Positions 47,448-56,627 of a DNA stretch of 64,000 bases are shown in pieces (positions within the stretch are counted from its first letter, which is position 1; each line of letters opens with the position of its first letter). This stretch comes from Photorhabdus thracensis (GTDB taxonomy: Bacteria > Pseudomonadota > Gammaproteobacteria > Enterobacterales > Enterobacteriaceae), in assembly GCF_001010285.1 (NCBI RefSeq), contig NZ_CP011104.1, positions 4,030,001 to 4,094,000 on the forward strand, written 5' to 3'. The notes under the pieces are model-generated. The model was given only the letters and a program-made list of their open reading frames with translations. It was not told where the DNA came from and ran no database searches. The translations under genes and the position numbers were made by a program.

Positions 47448-47867
47448 GTGCGTAACTTATTAATTCCCACAATATTTCTTTTGGCGGGGTGTGGTGATGA
47501 GACAGAAAATAGCGTTCAGATTGAGTCTGAAAAAGCTCCAGCCCCTGTGTTCTCGATAGCAACAGATGATCCCGCTATCAATCAACTATTGCCAACTATT
47601 AGGAAAATGTGCCCAGGATTGGATAAATATGCTGATCAATTTACTGACATCACAGTTTACGAAAACAGTTATCTTTCACGCACAACCATCAAATTTCATA
47701 TTGATGAAAATACCAAACTTCCCAATGATTATATAGCCGATGGAAATAATTGTTTTCTTGATATAGAGGATAACGAAACAGTTTTATCTATATCTAAATC
47801 AGCTTGCCAATCTGTTTGTTTAGATCAACAGAATGTACCTGGTGGAACGTTGGAATTGAAACTTTAG
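47448..47867 (+). CDS. Small lipoprotein, prophage cargo
   Basis: 139 residues from a GTG at 47448, behind AAGGG. The lipobox LLAGC puts the lipidated Cys at ~15, followed by GDE. Asp after Gly at +3 leaves sorting to the outer or inner membrane open. Three later cysteines (MCPG, NCFLD, ACQSVC) could form disulphides. No known family seen. Confidence 0.6.
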   Translation: MRNLLIPTIFLLAGCGDETENSVQIESEKAPAPVFSIATDDPAINQLLPTIRKMCPGLDKYADQFTDITVYENSYLSRTTIKFHIDENTKLPNDYIADGNNCFLDIEDNETVLSISKSACQSVCLDQQNVPGGTLELKL

Positions 47868-47884
47868 AAACACATAGGATATTT

Positions 47885-48321
47885 ATGTCTACTACAAATA
47901 TAGAAAAATTTAATGAAATTGTAGGTATTATATTTGGGAAACTATATGAGTCATTTCCTTTAAAGATAGATCTTTTATCTATAGAGATAATCGGTGAACC
48001 CCTTCAATATTCTGATGGAATATACTCTGACGAACTTTGTACTACAGTAGAAGATCATAGATTTTTTCTGGATACAGTGGATTGGCTTATGACGAATGGT
48101 TATTTGGTAGGGACTATGAGCTCTGAAGGTTGTCATAGAGCCGTATTAACCGCTGAAGGTTTGAGGTTCTCAAAGTAATCCCTGATAGTTTAGAAACCCC
48201 ATTAGGTGATCGTATTAAGGAAACACTGAAGACTGAAAGTAAAGAAGCATTAAGGTCTTTAATTAGCCAAACTCTCGGAATAGGTTTACAGTTTGTATCC
48301 CGTTCTATTGGCTTAGGTTAA
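47885..48321 (+). pseudogene. Cargo gene broken by a one-base deletion
   Basis: The first frame (97 aa, ends GLRFSK-stop at 48178) is interrupted near 48163. The next frame runs on without a start: VIPDSLETPLGDRIKETLK and then LRSLISQTLGIGLQFVSR, ending at 48321. Adding one G after TTG gives G-L-E-V-L-K-V-I-P-D-S, which reads smoothly into the second frame. Function of the intact ~145-residue protein is unknown. Confidence 0.65.
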
Positions 48322-48332
48322 AGGTAAAAAAT

Positions 48333-48357
48333 GGCAAAGCAAATATATTGCTTTGCC
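48333..48357. terminator. Bidirectional terminator between cargo genes and methylase
   Basis: GGCAAAGCAA-ATATA-TTGCTTTGCC, a perfect 10-bp stem. It separates the rightward cargo genes from the leftward methylase. Confidence 0.75.
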
Positions 48358-48368
48358 ATCCTCGGTTA

Positions 48369-49139
48369 TTAAAAATTACAAATAATCAGCTCCTTACTCT
48401 GCTTGACTTTCCCCGTAATTTTCAAGTTGTACCCGATATTGACTACTTGCATTGTCAACCCTTTGAACGCCTTGCGCATTTCTGGAATATCGTTCACTGA
48501 AATTACCATTTTCCCTCGGATGGTATGCGCTAGTTCTGCTAACAGATCATAGTTATCAAGCCCAAATTCTATGCCATATCCCTCTGTACCCCAATACGGC
48601 GGATCACAGTAAAACAGCGTATGTGGCCTGTCGTACCGTTGAACGCATTGTGCCCAGTTCATATTTTCAATAATCGTTCTTGCCAGTCGCAGGTGAGCCA
48701 TTGATAGCTCTTCTTCTATTCTGAGCAAATTAAATCGCGGTGGGCTGGTGGTAGAAGTACCGAAAGTATGTTCTGCTACCTTACCGCCAAATGCCTGCTT
48801 TTGGAGATAGTAGAAACGCGCTGCTCTCTGAATATCGGTTAGCGTTTCTTCGGGGGTAATCTGCAACCATTTATAAATTTGGCGGCTGACCAATGCCCAT
48901 TTAAATTGCCGGACAAACTCTTCCAAGTGATGTTTTATTACGCAATAAAGATTCACCAACTCACCATTAATATCCTTAATTACTTCACATTTGCTCGGTA
49001 CTTTTAGGAAATACAGCGCTGCAGCACCACAGAACGGTTCGACATAACAGGTATGCTCAGGAAATAACGGTAAAATATGTTTTGCTAATCGGCGTTTACC
49101 ACCAATCCACGGAACGATAGGTAAAGATTGTTCTTTCAT
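48369..49139 (-). CDS. Phage DNA adenine methyltransferase (D12 class)
   Basis: 256 residues. PWIGGKRRLAKHILPLFPEH and VEPFCGAAALYF bind S-adenosylmethionine, and FYCDPPYWGTEGYG carries the DPPY catalytic motif of N6-adenine enzymes. It may protect phage DNA from host restriction. Leftward between rightward cargo and late genes. Confidence 0.88.
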   Translation of the reverse strand: MKEQSLPIVPWIGGKRRLAKHILPLFPEHTCYVEPFCGAAALYFLKVPSKCEVIKDINGELVNLYCVIKHHLEEFVRQFKWALVSRQIYKWLQITPEETLTDIQRAARFYYLQKQAFGGKVAEHTFGTSTTSPPRFNLLRIEEELSMAHLRLARTIIENMNWAQCVQRYDRPHTLFYCDPPYWGTEGYGIEFGLDNYDLLAELAHTIRGKMVISVNDIPEMRKAFKGLTMQVVNIGYNLKITGKVKQSKELIICNF

Positions 49140-49363
49140 TATCCGTAAGCCTTTTTCATTAGCTGAAAATGAGTTAGGCTTTCCCGGTCATCAATAATCA
49201 ATAATCAATAGCGGAAAGAGCCTCGGTTGGCTCACAGTACATGTCTGTGAGTTGATAGCCTACCCAGTGTTCGAGCGTTAGGCAGGTCGCTCTTATCCTG
49301 TCTTTTACTTTTCTGATGTGCTCTTAACGCCCTTTAAAATCCTTTTCCCAATAAATTGGTAAA

Positions 49364-49393
49364 ACTGTTTCCATCAACGACTACGGAGACAGT
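49364..49393 (+). promoter_or_regulatory. Stem-loop covering the ribosome-binding site of the lysis operon
   Basis: ACTGTTTCC pairs with GGAGACAGT (8 of 9) around a 12-nt loop. The right arm is the ribosome-binding site for the GTG at 49397. A similar stem-loop precedes 56628. Above it, CTTTAAAATCCTTTT may be part of the late promoter. Confidence 0.55.
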
Positions 49394-49396
49394 TCA

Positions 49397-49747
49397 GTGA
49401 AAACTTTCAAATCGTTTGTATCACTTATCAAAAAATTACGCCTCGGTGGCTGGTTGTTAACAGCTGTTCTATTGCTGATCACTATCGGTTTAGTTTCCCC
49501 TCAACAAGTCCCTGTTGTGATCTACAAATTGTCGCTTATTGCTCTGGCTGTTGTCTTGGGGTACTGGCTAGACCGCAGTTTATTCCCGAAAGCAAGGCCC
49601 GGTCAGTATCTGAAATATGATGAAATACTCATGAAAAAAGGAAAATATCCCGTTCAGACTGGCTACCATATGGTGTTTGCTGCCGTTCTGATACGCCGTG
49701 CACTGATTGTTGCCGCTACCTGTTTGAGCGTAGCTACAGGGTTGTGA
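49397..49747 (+). CDS. Holin-like phage membrane protein
   Basis: 116 residues from a GTG. Three membrane helices (~16-36, 40-58, ~92-114) and a basic N-terminus. Its place before the lysozyme gene, overlapping it, supports a holin role (makes the inner-membrane hole for the lysin). No direct family match is claimed. Confidence 0.65.
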   Translation: MKTFKSFVSLIKKLRLGGWLLTAVLLLITIGLVSPQQVPVVIYKLSLIALAVVLGYWLDRSLFPKARPGQYLKYDEILMKKGKYPVQTGYHMVFAAVLIRRALIVAATCLSVATGL

Positions 49748-49749
49748 TT

Positions 49750-50367
49750 ATGAATTGGCGGCAGATTATCGGAATTGTGTTGCTGTGGTGTGGCGGTATG
49801 GTCAGCCCAGCATTAGCTGACGAACCACCACACCGTTCGCAGCAATACCGCAATGATTTGATACGGGCATCCCGTGTGGTATGGGGATTGAATGCCCCTG
49901 TGGCAGATTTTGCTGCCCAGTTGCATCAAGAGAGTGGTTGGAAATCATGGGCAGTTTCTCCTGTCGGTGCTCAGGGCATGGCTCAATTCATGCCTGCAAC
50001 CGCAAACTGGATCAGTCAACGTATCCCTGAATTATCTAATAAAGAACCATTCAACCCAGTCTGGTCTATACGGGCGATGGTTCACTATGATCATTGGCTA
50101 TGGCAACGCATTAAAGCTGTCGATAAGTGCCAAAGAATGGCGATGGTGCTGTCTTCCTATAATGGGGGCTTAGGCTGGTTACTACGGGATAAGAAGAAAA
50201 CCAAGGTAGTTGGTCTCAATCCGTGGGTCTGGTTCGGCCATGTTGAATCTCAGAATGCTGGACGTAGAGCGTCAGCATGGAAAGAAAATCGACATTATTC
50301 CAAACGCATATTACTGGAACTCGCACCTCGTTATTTGGCTTGGGGAGGTACCAGCTGTGCCAATTAA
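49750..50367 (+). CDS. Phage endolysin, SLT-type transglycosylase
   Basis: 205 residues from the ATG at 49750 (a GTG at 49744 overlaps the holin stop). N-terminal helix ends SPALADE, a likely signal sequence. The lysozyme-like fold shows LHQESGWKSWAVSP with the catalytic Glu, GAQGMAQFMP and SYNGG. It cuts glycan strands of peptidoglycan. Resembles BcepMu gp22 by type. Confidence 0.85.
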   Translation: MNWRQIIGIVLLWCGGMVSPALADEPPHRSQQYRNDLIRASRVVWGLNAPVADFAAQLHQESGWKSWAVSPVGAQGMAQFMPATANWISQRIPELSNKEPFNPVWSIRAMVHYDHWLWQRIKAVDKCQRMAMVLSSYNGGLGWLLRDKKKTKVVGLNPWVWFGHVESQNAGRRASAWKENRHYSKRILLELAPRYLAWGGTSCAN

Positions 50368-50980
50368 ATTATGGGCTAAACCTGTTGTATTGATTTTGTC
50401 ACTAATCGGCATGCTCGCGTTGGCTTACTGGAGAGGCCATGTCACGGGCTTTCAGGCAGCAACAGATACTGGAAATACCGCATTGGCACAGCAGAAAGCT
50501 GAATTTCTTTTGCAGGAACAGCAGCGAGCAGAACGGGAGCTGGCAGCACTCAATGCCTTGCAGCAACGTTACCAAATGCAGGTCAACTCAGCGCATCAGG
50601 CAGAAGCCAATTATCTCAACGATATTGAACAACTCCGCACTCAGAACCAACAACTGAAGAGGAAAATTGACCATGTTACCCAGAGTTGGATAGATGAAAA
50701 ACAACAGTTTCATCCTGTTAATTGTGTGTTTACTCGTGGCTTCGTGCAGCAATACAACGCCGCCCTCGGCCTGTCCGGTGAACAAACTCGTCTTGCCTCC
50801 GTTACCACCGGCGCTGATGAAACGTCCCGTGGAAATGAAAGCTCTGATGCCCAACTACGGCCATCCGGTATCACGCAACGAGATATCCTCGCCAATATCA
50901 TCGACAACGGAGAACAGTGTCTTGCATTGAAAGCGCAGGTCAATGGCCTGCTGGATTACATCGAAGGATTACAACAATGA
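50357..50980 (+). CDS. Rz-like inner-membrane spanin
   Basis: 207 residues from the GTG at 50357, overlapping the endolysin stop by 11 bp. One N-terminal membrane helix (VVLILSLIGMLALAYWRG), then a long coiled coil (~35-115, rich in Gln/Glu/Ala). It pairs with the embedded Rz1 lipoprotein to fuse inner and outer membranes in lysis. Confidence 0.8.
   Translation: MPIKLWAKPVVLILSLIGMLALAYWRGHVTGFQAATDTGNTALAQQKAEFLLQEQQRAERELAALNALQQRYQMQVNSAHQAEANYLNDIEQLRTQNQQLKRKIDHVTQSWIDEKQQFHPVNCVFTRGFVQQYNAALGLSGEQTRLASVTTGADETSRGNESSDAQLRPSGITQRDILANIIDNGEQCLALKAQVNGLLDYIEGLQQ
50694..50930 (+). CDS. Rz1-like outer-membrane spanin, nested in Rz
   Basis: 78 residues in a different frame wholly inside the Rz gene. 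The signal ends at lipobox LVASC; the mature part is Pro-rich (TPPSACPVNKLVLPPLPP). Nested Rz1 lipoproteins of this sort are the rule in Rz/Rz1 spanin systems. Confidence 0.82.
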   Translation: MKNNSFILLIVCLLVASCSNTTPPSACPVNKLVLPPLPPALMKRPVEMKALMPNYGHPVSRNEISSPISSTTENSVLH

Positions 50981-51309
50981 CATTACAGATTGAATTTTGG
51001 GCAGCTGTAGGTTTTCTGCTCTCTTTCCTTGGTTTTGTTTTTGGTATCGCAAAGTGGTTATTCAGCAAAGCCGAAGAGCGACAGGAGGAAAGACACGCCT
51101 CGTTAGAGCAAGCGCTTAAAAATTCCGTAGACAATTGGTCTCAGCTCGAACGTGAGTTTATGCAGTTTAAGGCTGACTTGCCGCTGAATTACGTGCGCCG
51201 TGAAGATTATATTCGTGGTCAAACAGTAATTGAAGCCAAGCTGGATGCGCTTTACAGCAAATTAGAGATGGTGCAGCAGCACCGAATTGCCGGAGGTAAA
51301 AATGATTGA
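50977..51309 (+). CDS. DUF2730 phage protein
   Basis: 110 residues from the ATG at 50977, overlapping the Rz stop (ATGA). An N-terminal helix (FWAAVGFLLSFLGFVFGIAK) is followed by a coiled coil. Such proteins lie between lysis and packaging genes in Mu-like phages; function unknown. Confidence 0.7.
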   Translation: MTLQIEFWAAVGFLLSFLGFVFGIAKWLFSKAEERQEERHASLEQALKNSVDNWSQLEREFMQFKADLPLNYVRREDYIRGQTVIEAKLDALYSKLEMVQQHRIAGGKND

Positions 51310-51613
51310 TGTTGCTCGTGTTCGTCGTGAATCATTGCGCTGGAGTCTGTTGGTTGCACTGAATAAAACCCGCCCGTATACCGCCAGTGAAACTCTGTTA
51401 TTGGATATATCTCGCGCGATTTATCCTGACGTCACTGCATTGGAATTACGTAAGGAACTAGATTATCTGGCCGACCGTAAATTAATTGACCTCAATAAAC
51501 AGCCATCGGGTAGTTGGTTTGCTGATCTGACGCGCATGGGTGTTGATGTTGTTGAATATACGGTCGAATGTGCTCCCGGCATTGCTCGTCCTGAAAAGTA
51601 CTGGAGTGAATAA
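51302..51613 (+). CDS. Mu-like phage winged-helix protein
   Basis: 103 residues from the ATG at 51302, overlapping the previous gene by 8 bp. LLVALNKTRPYTASETLLLD then ELRKELDYLADRKLIDL looks like a winged helix. Position matches BcepMu gp26-type proteins before the small terminase. Confidence 0.65.
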   Translation: MIDVARVRRESLRWSLLVALNKTRPYTASETLLLDISRAIYPDVTALELRKELDYLADRKLIDLNKQPSGSWFADLTRMGVDVVEYTVECAPGIARPEKYWSE

Positions 51614-52158
51614 TGGCGCGTCGAAGTACAATCGATAAACTCCCTGAAGACGTTCGGCATTGGCTGGAACGGGCGCTGACTGAATCGGGGTTTAGTGGTT
51701 ATCAGGAACTGGAAAACCTGCTGAAAGATAAAGGCTACACGATCAGTAAATCCGCTATTCACCGTTATGGACAAAAAATAGAAAAGCGATACGGTGCAAT
51801 ACGGGCGGCAACAGAAGCAGCACGGATGCTCACAGAAGGTGCCGTGGATGATCAAGATGCACGTTCTGAGGCTGTGATTGCTTTAATTCAGACTGAACTT
51901 TTTGAAAGTATTATTCAATTTCAGGAAGCTGAAGACGGAGAAATTGCGCCAAAAGAGCGTGTCACACTGCTTTCAAAGGTGGCAAAAAACGTAGCTACAC
52001 TTTCTCGTGCTAGCGTGAATCTGAAAAAATTCCAATCTGAAGTCCGGGCACGGGCTGAAACTGCTGCAAGTAATGCAGAGAAAATTGCACGCAAAGGTGG
52101 ATTATCTGCCGAAGCAGTTGCTGCATTACGTCGGGAAATATTGGGAATTGCTACATGA
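51613..52158 (+). CDS. DUF3486 protein, putative small terminase
   Basis: 181 residues. STIDKLPEDVRHWLERALTE and GYTISKSAIHRYGQKIEK are the DUF3486 core; this family holds the small-terminase place in Mu-like phages. ATG overlaps the previous stop by one base and the TerL gene overlaps its end. Confidence 0.82.
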   Translation: MARRSTIDKLPEDVRHWLERALTESGFSGYQELENLLKDKGYTISKSAIHRYGQKIEKRYGAIRAATEAARMLTEGAVDDQDARSEAVIALIQTELFESIIQFQEAEDGEIAPKERVTLLSKVAKNVATLSRASVNLKKFQSEVRARAETAASNAEKIARKGGLSAEAVAALRREILGIAT

Positions 52159-53678
52159 GTCAGCTTGCACCTGTTCTACCAGATACTTCCTCAATAGCAG
52201 CACCTGTCGTCTTATTGCCATACCAGCAACGATGGGTGGCCGACTCATCTCCTTTTAAAGTCAATGAGAAGAGTCGTCGAACGGGAATTACTTGGGCTGA
52301 AGCGTCAGATAATGTACTCATCGCCGCATCTTCTGCCGCTGCGGGTGGCATGAATGTGTATTACATCGCCTATAACCAAGATATGACCATTGAATATATT
52401 CAAGCCTGTGCAATGTGGGCTCGTGCTTTCAACTATGCGGCCAGTGAAATTGAAGAAGGGTTCTGGGAAGAAGACGAAGATGATAAGCACATCAAAACTT
52501 TCACTATCAAATTTCCAGACTCTGGATTCCGTGTAGTGGCGCTTTCTAGCCGTCCGTCTAACTTGCGTGGCCGTCAGGGGATCATTGTCATTGATGAGGC
52601 TGCTTTCCACGAACAGCTCGATGAATTACTGAAAGCGGCGCTAGCTATGTTTATCTGGGGCGGTAAAGTGCGAGTGATCTCCACCCATAACGGGGATAGC
52701 AACTTGTTTAATGAGTTGCTGAACGATATCCGGGCAGGACGCAGAGATGGCGTTATCCACCGTATTACCTTTAAGGAAGCTGTGGCTGAAGGACTATTCC
52801 ACCGTGTCTGCTTACGTACCGGACGTGAATGGTTACAAGAGGCTGAACAACAGTGGATGACGTCGGTGTACAAGTTCTACGGAGCTGGGGCATCAGAAGA
52901 ATTGGACTGTATTCCTGCTAATGGTGGCGGAGCATGGTTGTCCCGCGCTTTGATTGAATCTCGGATGTCTCCCGATACGCCACTGCTGCGACTAACTTGC
53001 CCGAAAGGATATGAGCTTAAATCCGATGAAATACGCCGCACAGATACCGAAGAGTGGCTAAAAGCCAACCTGAAGCCGTTGTTGGATGCATTGCCTTCTG
53101 ATGCTCGTTCGTTTCTGGGACGCGATTTTGGCCGCAGTGGCGATTTGTCCGTGGATTATCCATTGCTGCAACAAAAAAATTTGGTACGCAGAGTGCCGTT
53201 TGTGCTGGAGCTGCGCAACGTGCCATTTAAACAACAGGAGCAAATCACTTGGTATCTAATGGATGGACTTCCTAATCTGCTGGGTGCAGCCTTTGATGCC
53301 CGTGGTAACGGTGCTTATCTGGCCGAATATGCCATGCAAAAATATGGCGCCAGCCGTGTGCAGCAAGTCATGCCCACCGAAGGTTGGTACCGTGACAATA
53401 TGCCCCCGGTGAAGGCTGCGCTGGAAGACGGCAATCTGGAGGCACTGCCAAAGGATGAAGACACTTTGGATGACCTGAGGGCAGTACAGGTCATTAACGG
53501 TGTTCCCCGTGTACCTGATCAGCGCTCAAAAGCAAAAGCGGATGGCTGCAAGCGCCACGGTGATGCAGCGATAGCCCTTGCTCTGGCGTATTTCGCCAGC
53601 CGTGAAATTAACAAAGGTCCGGTGAAGGCAAGTTCCCGCCGACGCCGTCAGTCTGCACGTATGCTGGAGGGATACTAA
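52155..53678 (+). CDS. Large terminase subunit
   Basis: 507 residues. ATPase: KSRRTGITWAEA (Walker A-type) and GIIVIDEAAFHE (Walker B). Nuclease: FLGRDFGRSGDLS and CKRHGDAAIALALA supply the RNase H-like Asp residues. It cuts and packages phage DNA into heads. Starts within the small-subunit gene end and is one base from the portal gene. Confidence 0.92.
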   Translation: MSQLAPVLPDTSSIAAPVVLLPYQQRWVADSSPFKVNEKSRRTGITWAEASDNVLIAASSAAAGGMNVYYIAYNQDMTIEYIQACAMWARAFNYAASEIEEGFWEEDEDDKHIKTFTIKFPDSGFRVVALSSRPSNLRGRQGIIVIDEAAFHEQLDELLKAALAMFIWGGKVRVISTHNGDSNLFNELLNDIRAGRRDGVIHRITFKEAVAEGLFHRVCLRTGREWLQEAEQQWMTSVYKFYGAGASEELDCIPANGGGAWLSRALIESRMSPDTPLLRLTCPKGYELKSDEIRRTDTEEWLKANLKPLLDALPSDARSFLGRDFGRSGDLSVDYPLLQQKNLVRRVPFVLELRNVPFKQQEQITWYLMDGLPNLLGAAFDARGNGAYLAEYAMQKYGASRVQQVMPTEGWYRDNMPPVKAALEDGNLEALPKDEDTLDDLRAVQVINGVPRVPDQRSKAKADGCKRHGDAAIALALAYFASREINKGPVKASSRRRRQSARMLEGY

Positions 53679-55171
53679 TGGCACGTGGTATCTGGGTTTC
53701 ACCAACAGAATTTATTAACTTTTCCGAATCAAAGCAGTCGTTCACTGAACAAATTGCATCGCGTAACCGTTCCATTGACTTCTACGGTCTGGGGACATAT
53801 CTACCTAATCCTGATCCTATTCTCAAAGCCCAAGGGCGGGATATTCGTATCTATCGTGAATTACGTACTGATCCTTTAGTTGGTGGATGTATTCGCCGCC
53901 GCAAGGCCGGAGTGAAAGCACTGGAGCGTGGTCTAGAACGCAGCAATGCCCCTGTGCAAGTCTTTAACTTTATCCGTGACATGCTCGCGGACTTGGATAT
54001 GTCACGTATCATTGGCGAAATGCATGACGCTGTTCTATACGGCTATCAGCCTTGTGAATTGATGTGGAACCAGAATCAATCATGGTCAGTGATGGATATT
54101 GTCAGCAAACCGCCTGACTGGTTCCACTATGACCGTGATAACCAACTGCGTTTTCGTGCCCGTGATGCAGGCGTTGAAGGAGAACTGGTTCCTCTCTATA
54201 AATTTGTAACACCACGTCAAGATGCTACTTATGACAACCCTTACGGATTTCCAGATTTATCAATGTGCTTCTGGCCCGTCACCTTTAAGAAAGGCGGCAT
54301 GAAGTTTTGGGTACGCTTTGCTGAGAAGTATGGTTCACCGTGGGTAATTGGAAAGCATCCACGAGGTACGCCACAAAGTGAAATTGATCTGTTATTGGAT
54401 TCGATGGAAGCGATGATTGATGATGCAGTTGCCGCCATTCCTGATGATTCCTCCGTTGAGATTAAAGAGGCAGCCGGTAAATCAGACAGCAGTGATATTT
54501 ACCAGAACTTAATTACCGTTGCTCGCAGTGAGATCTCTATTGCGTTACTGGGACAAAACCAAACAACCGAAGCAAACAGCAATAAAGCCTCTGCCCAAGC
54601 GGGATTGGAGGTAACGGATGATATTCGTGATGCTGACGCTGATATCATTGCCAGTGCCATCAATCAAGTCATACGCTGGGTTGTAGAACTGAATTTCAGT
54701 AATGTTGAATGTCCGGTCTATCGTCTTTGGGAACAGCAATCGGTTGATGAAACACAGACTAATCGTGATGTTAAGTTGAGTCAGGCTGGTGTCAGATTTA
54801 CTCCGCAATACTGGAAACGCGAATATCAATTGCAGGATGGGGATATTGATGAAACAACCTTGTCAACCACGCCTATTCCACCACTCCCACTGGCGTTCTC
54901 TGAAGCTGTTAACGCAGATTTAGCAGCACAGGACACCTTAGATGAAGCGCTGGATATTTTGATGAATGAAGGATCATTGAGTGAGTCATTGGAATCTCTG
55001 CTACTTCCTTTGTTCCATCGTGCTCAAAACGGTGCTAATCCCAGCAATCTTATAGGAGAGTTAGCCGAGCTTTATCCACAAATGGACGCAGATGGTTTGC
55101 AAGAGCGGTTAGCGAGGGTTTTGTTTGTGTCTAACATTTGGGGGCGCTTGCATGAGCATAACCACGCCTGA
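53678..55171 (+). CDS. Portal protein (DUF935, Mu gp29-like)
   Basis: 497 residues. LRTDPLVGGCIRRRKAGVKA, LMWNQNQSWSVMD and FAEKYGSPWVIGKHPRGT are typical of Mu gp29-type portals. It forms the ring through which DNA enters the head. Confidence 0.9.
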   Translation: MARGIWVSPTEFINFSESKQSFTEQIASRNRSIDFYGLGTYLPNPDPILKAQGRDIRIYRELRTDPLVGGCIRRRKAGVKALERGLERSNAPVQVFNFIRDMLADLDMSRIIGEMHDAVLYGYQPCELMWNQNQSWSVMDIVSKPPDWFHYDRDNQLRFRARDAGVEGELVPLYKFVTPRQDATYDNPYGFPDLSMCFWPVTFKKGGMKFWVRFAEKYGSPWVIGKHPRGTPQSEIDLLLDSMEAMIDDAVAAIPDDSSVEIKEAAGKSDSSDIYQNLITVARSEISIALLGQNQTTEANSNKASAQAGLEVTDDIRDADADIIASAINQVIRWVVELNFSNVECPVYRLWEQQSVDETQTNRDVKLSQAGVRFTPQYWKREYQLQDGDIDETTLSTTPIPPLPLAFSEAVNADLAAQDTLDEALDILMNEGSLSESLESLLLPLFHRAQNGANPSNLIGELAELYPQMDADGLQERLARVLFVSNIWGRLHEHNHA

Positions 55172-55982
55172 ACTGGCGTATTGCATGACATTACCTCCCA
55201 AGCGAGCCATTGGTTATCTGCAATCTAAGGGCTACAAGATAACGTGGGATTGGGAAGAACTTTGGCAAGAGACTCATTCCCGTGCATTCACGGTGGCGAA
55301 AGTCACGCGTCTGGATATTCTGGAAGATATTCGCCAGGCTCTACAGCAGGCATTGGATGAAGGCAAGACTGATCGTTGGTTTCGTCAGGAGCTGGAACCA
55401 ACATTAAGACGTAAGGGGTGGTGGGGAACGCAAGAAACCGATGACCCCGTTACAGGGGAGCGTGTCACTGTTCAGCAAGGTAGCCTGTGGCGCCTTGATA
55501 CTATCTTTCGTACCAATATGTCAGTGCTATACAGTGCAGGCCGTTGGGCCGAACAGATGGAAAATATTGATGACCGACCGTACTGGATGTATACAGGTAT
55601 CAACGATAACCATACACGCAAGAGCCATCTCGCATTGCATGGTTTGGTATTTCGCTCTGACGACCCATTTTGGCAAGCCTTCTACCCTCCTAATGGTTGG
55701 CGTTGCCGTTGTAGTGTGATTGCTCTCAGTCATGATGATGTTCGTGCCAGAGGGATGAAAGTTATGAATTCAGGTAAAACAATGGGCTGGGAGTTGAAAT
55801 TGGTTTCACAAAAAACAGGTGAGATGCAGCCCGTTGCTACATTCAACACAGGTATAACAAAAGTGGCGACTGATGTAGGTTGGTCATATTCACCGGGGGC
55901 AGCATATCGTCCCGATTTGACCAGATATCAGGGAGAGCTATCTGGACTGGCCCGCCGCGAACTGAGAGAACAGAATGAGTAA
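55152..55982 (+). CDS. Minor head protein, Mu gpF-like
   Basis: 276 residues from the ATG at 55152. The core YTGINDNHTRKSHLALHG and FYPPNGWRCRCSV is the hallmark of the SPP1 gp7/Mu gpF family. It overlaps the portal gene by 20 bp and the next gene by 8 bp. Confidence 0.9.
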   Translation: MSITTPELAYCMTLPPKRAIGYLQSKGYKITWDWEELWQETHSRAFTVAKVTRLDILEDIRQALQQALDEGKTDRWFRQELEPTLRRKGWWGTQETDDPVTGERVTVQQGSLWRLDTIFRTNMSVLYSAGRWAEQMENIDDRPYWMYTGINDNHTRKSHLALHGLVFRSDDPFWQAFYPPNGWRCRCSVIALSHDDVRARGMKVMNSGKTMGWELKLVSQKTGEMQPVATFNTGITKVATDVGWSYSPGAAYRPDLTRYQGELSGLARRELREQNE

Positions 55983-56424
55983 TCTCACTATCACCATTAA
56001 TGATGGAGACCTAAGACGCGGATTGCGGGCGTTAGAATTGGCTGCTAATGATCTGACACCTGCCATGCGTAAAATTGCTGGGACATTGTCAGCAGAAACC
56101 GCCTTTAACTTTGAAGCTGAAGGACGCCCGGCATGGATACCCTCTGTGGCTGCAAAGGAACGTGGTGGTCAGACGCTGCAAAAAACTGCTCGTTTGATGC
56201 GTTCAGTCAGTACCCGATATGATTCCCACACGGCAGTTGTCGGTACAAACTTAGTCTACGGGCGTATTCATCAATTGGGAGGTAAAGCTGGCCGCAATCA
56301 ATCTTTATTGCTACCAGCCCGGCCTTATCTGCCCGTAACAGAACAAGGCGAATTATCACCAGAAGCAGTAAGAGCCGTATTAAGTACTATTCAACGACAT
56401 CTTGAATCAGCGGCGCACCGTTAA
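55975..56424 (+). CDS. Phage virion morphogenesis protein, Mu gpG-like
   Basis: 149 residues. GTLSAETAFNFEAEGRPAWI and YGRIHQLGGKAGR match the gpG/P2 gpS tail-completion family. It ends the head operon; a 203-bp gap follows. Confidence 0.85.
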   Translation: MSNLTITINDGDLRRGLRALELAANDLTPAMRKIAGTLSAETAFNFEAEGRPAWIPSVAAKERGGQTLQKTARLMRSVSTRYDSHTAVVGTNLVYGRIHQLGGKAGRNQSLLLPARPYLPVTEQGELSPEAVRAVLSTIQRHLESAAHR

Positions 56425-56595
56425 ACTTTGCCTCCCTATGCGGGTGATTTATCATTGTTATTCGCAAAAAACTTTATAAAGCGTTTACAGACTCAAATTT
56501 TCGGTATCTAATTGCATGCAGTTCTCCACTTTCTTATTTCCTTCCCAAGTCTTTTCTAAAGCAGATTAAAAGTAGTTTTTTCTGATTGTGGTGAA

Positions 56596-56624
56596 ACTGT
56601 CTCTATTAACGTAATAGAGGCAGT
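56596..56624 (+). promoter_or_regulatory. Stem-loop covering the ribosome-binding site of the protease gene
   Basis: ACTGTCTCT pairs with AGAGGCAGT (8 of 9) around an 11-nt loop; AGAGG is the ribosome-binding site of the ATG at 56628. Nearly the same arms as at 49364-49393. The upstream ATTAAAAG, then TGGTGAAACTG, may be a late promoter. Confidence 0.55.
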
Positions 56625-56627
56625 GAA

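Noticed and set aside
49140-49396. Small array-like repeat (ATCAATA units) suggesting CRISPR or iterons
   Set aside because: Only two or three short A/T-rich units near 49190, no spacers or regular period.
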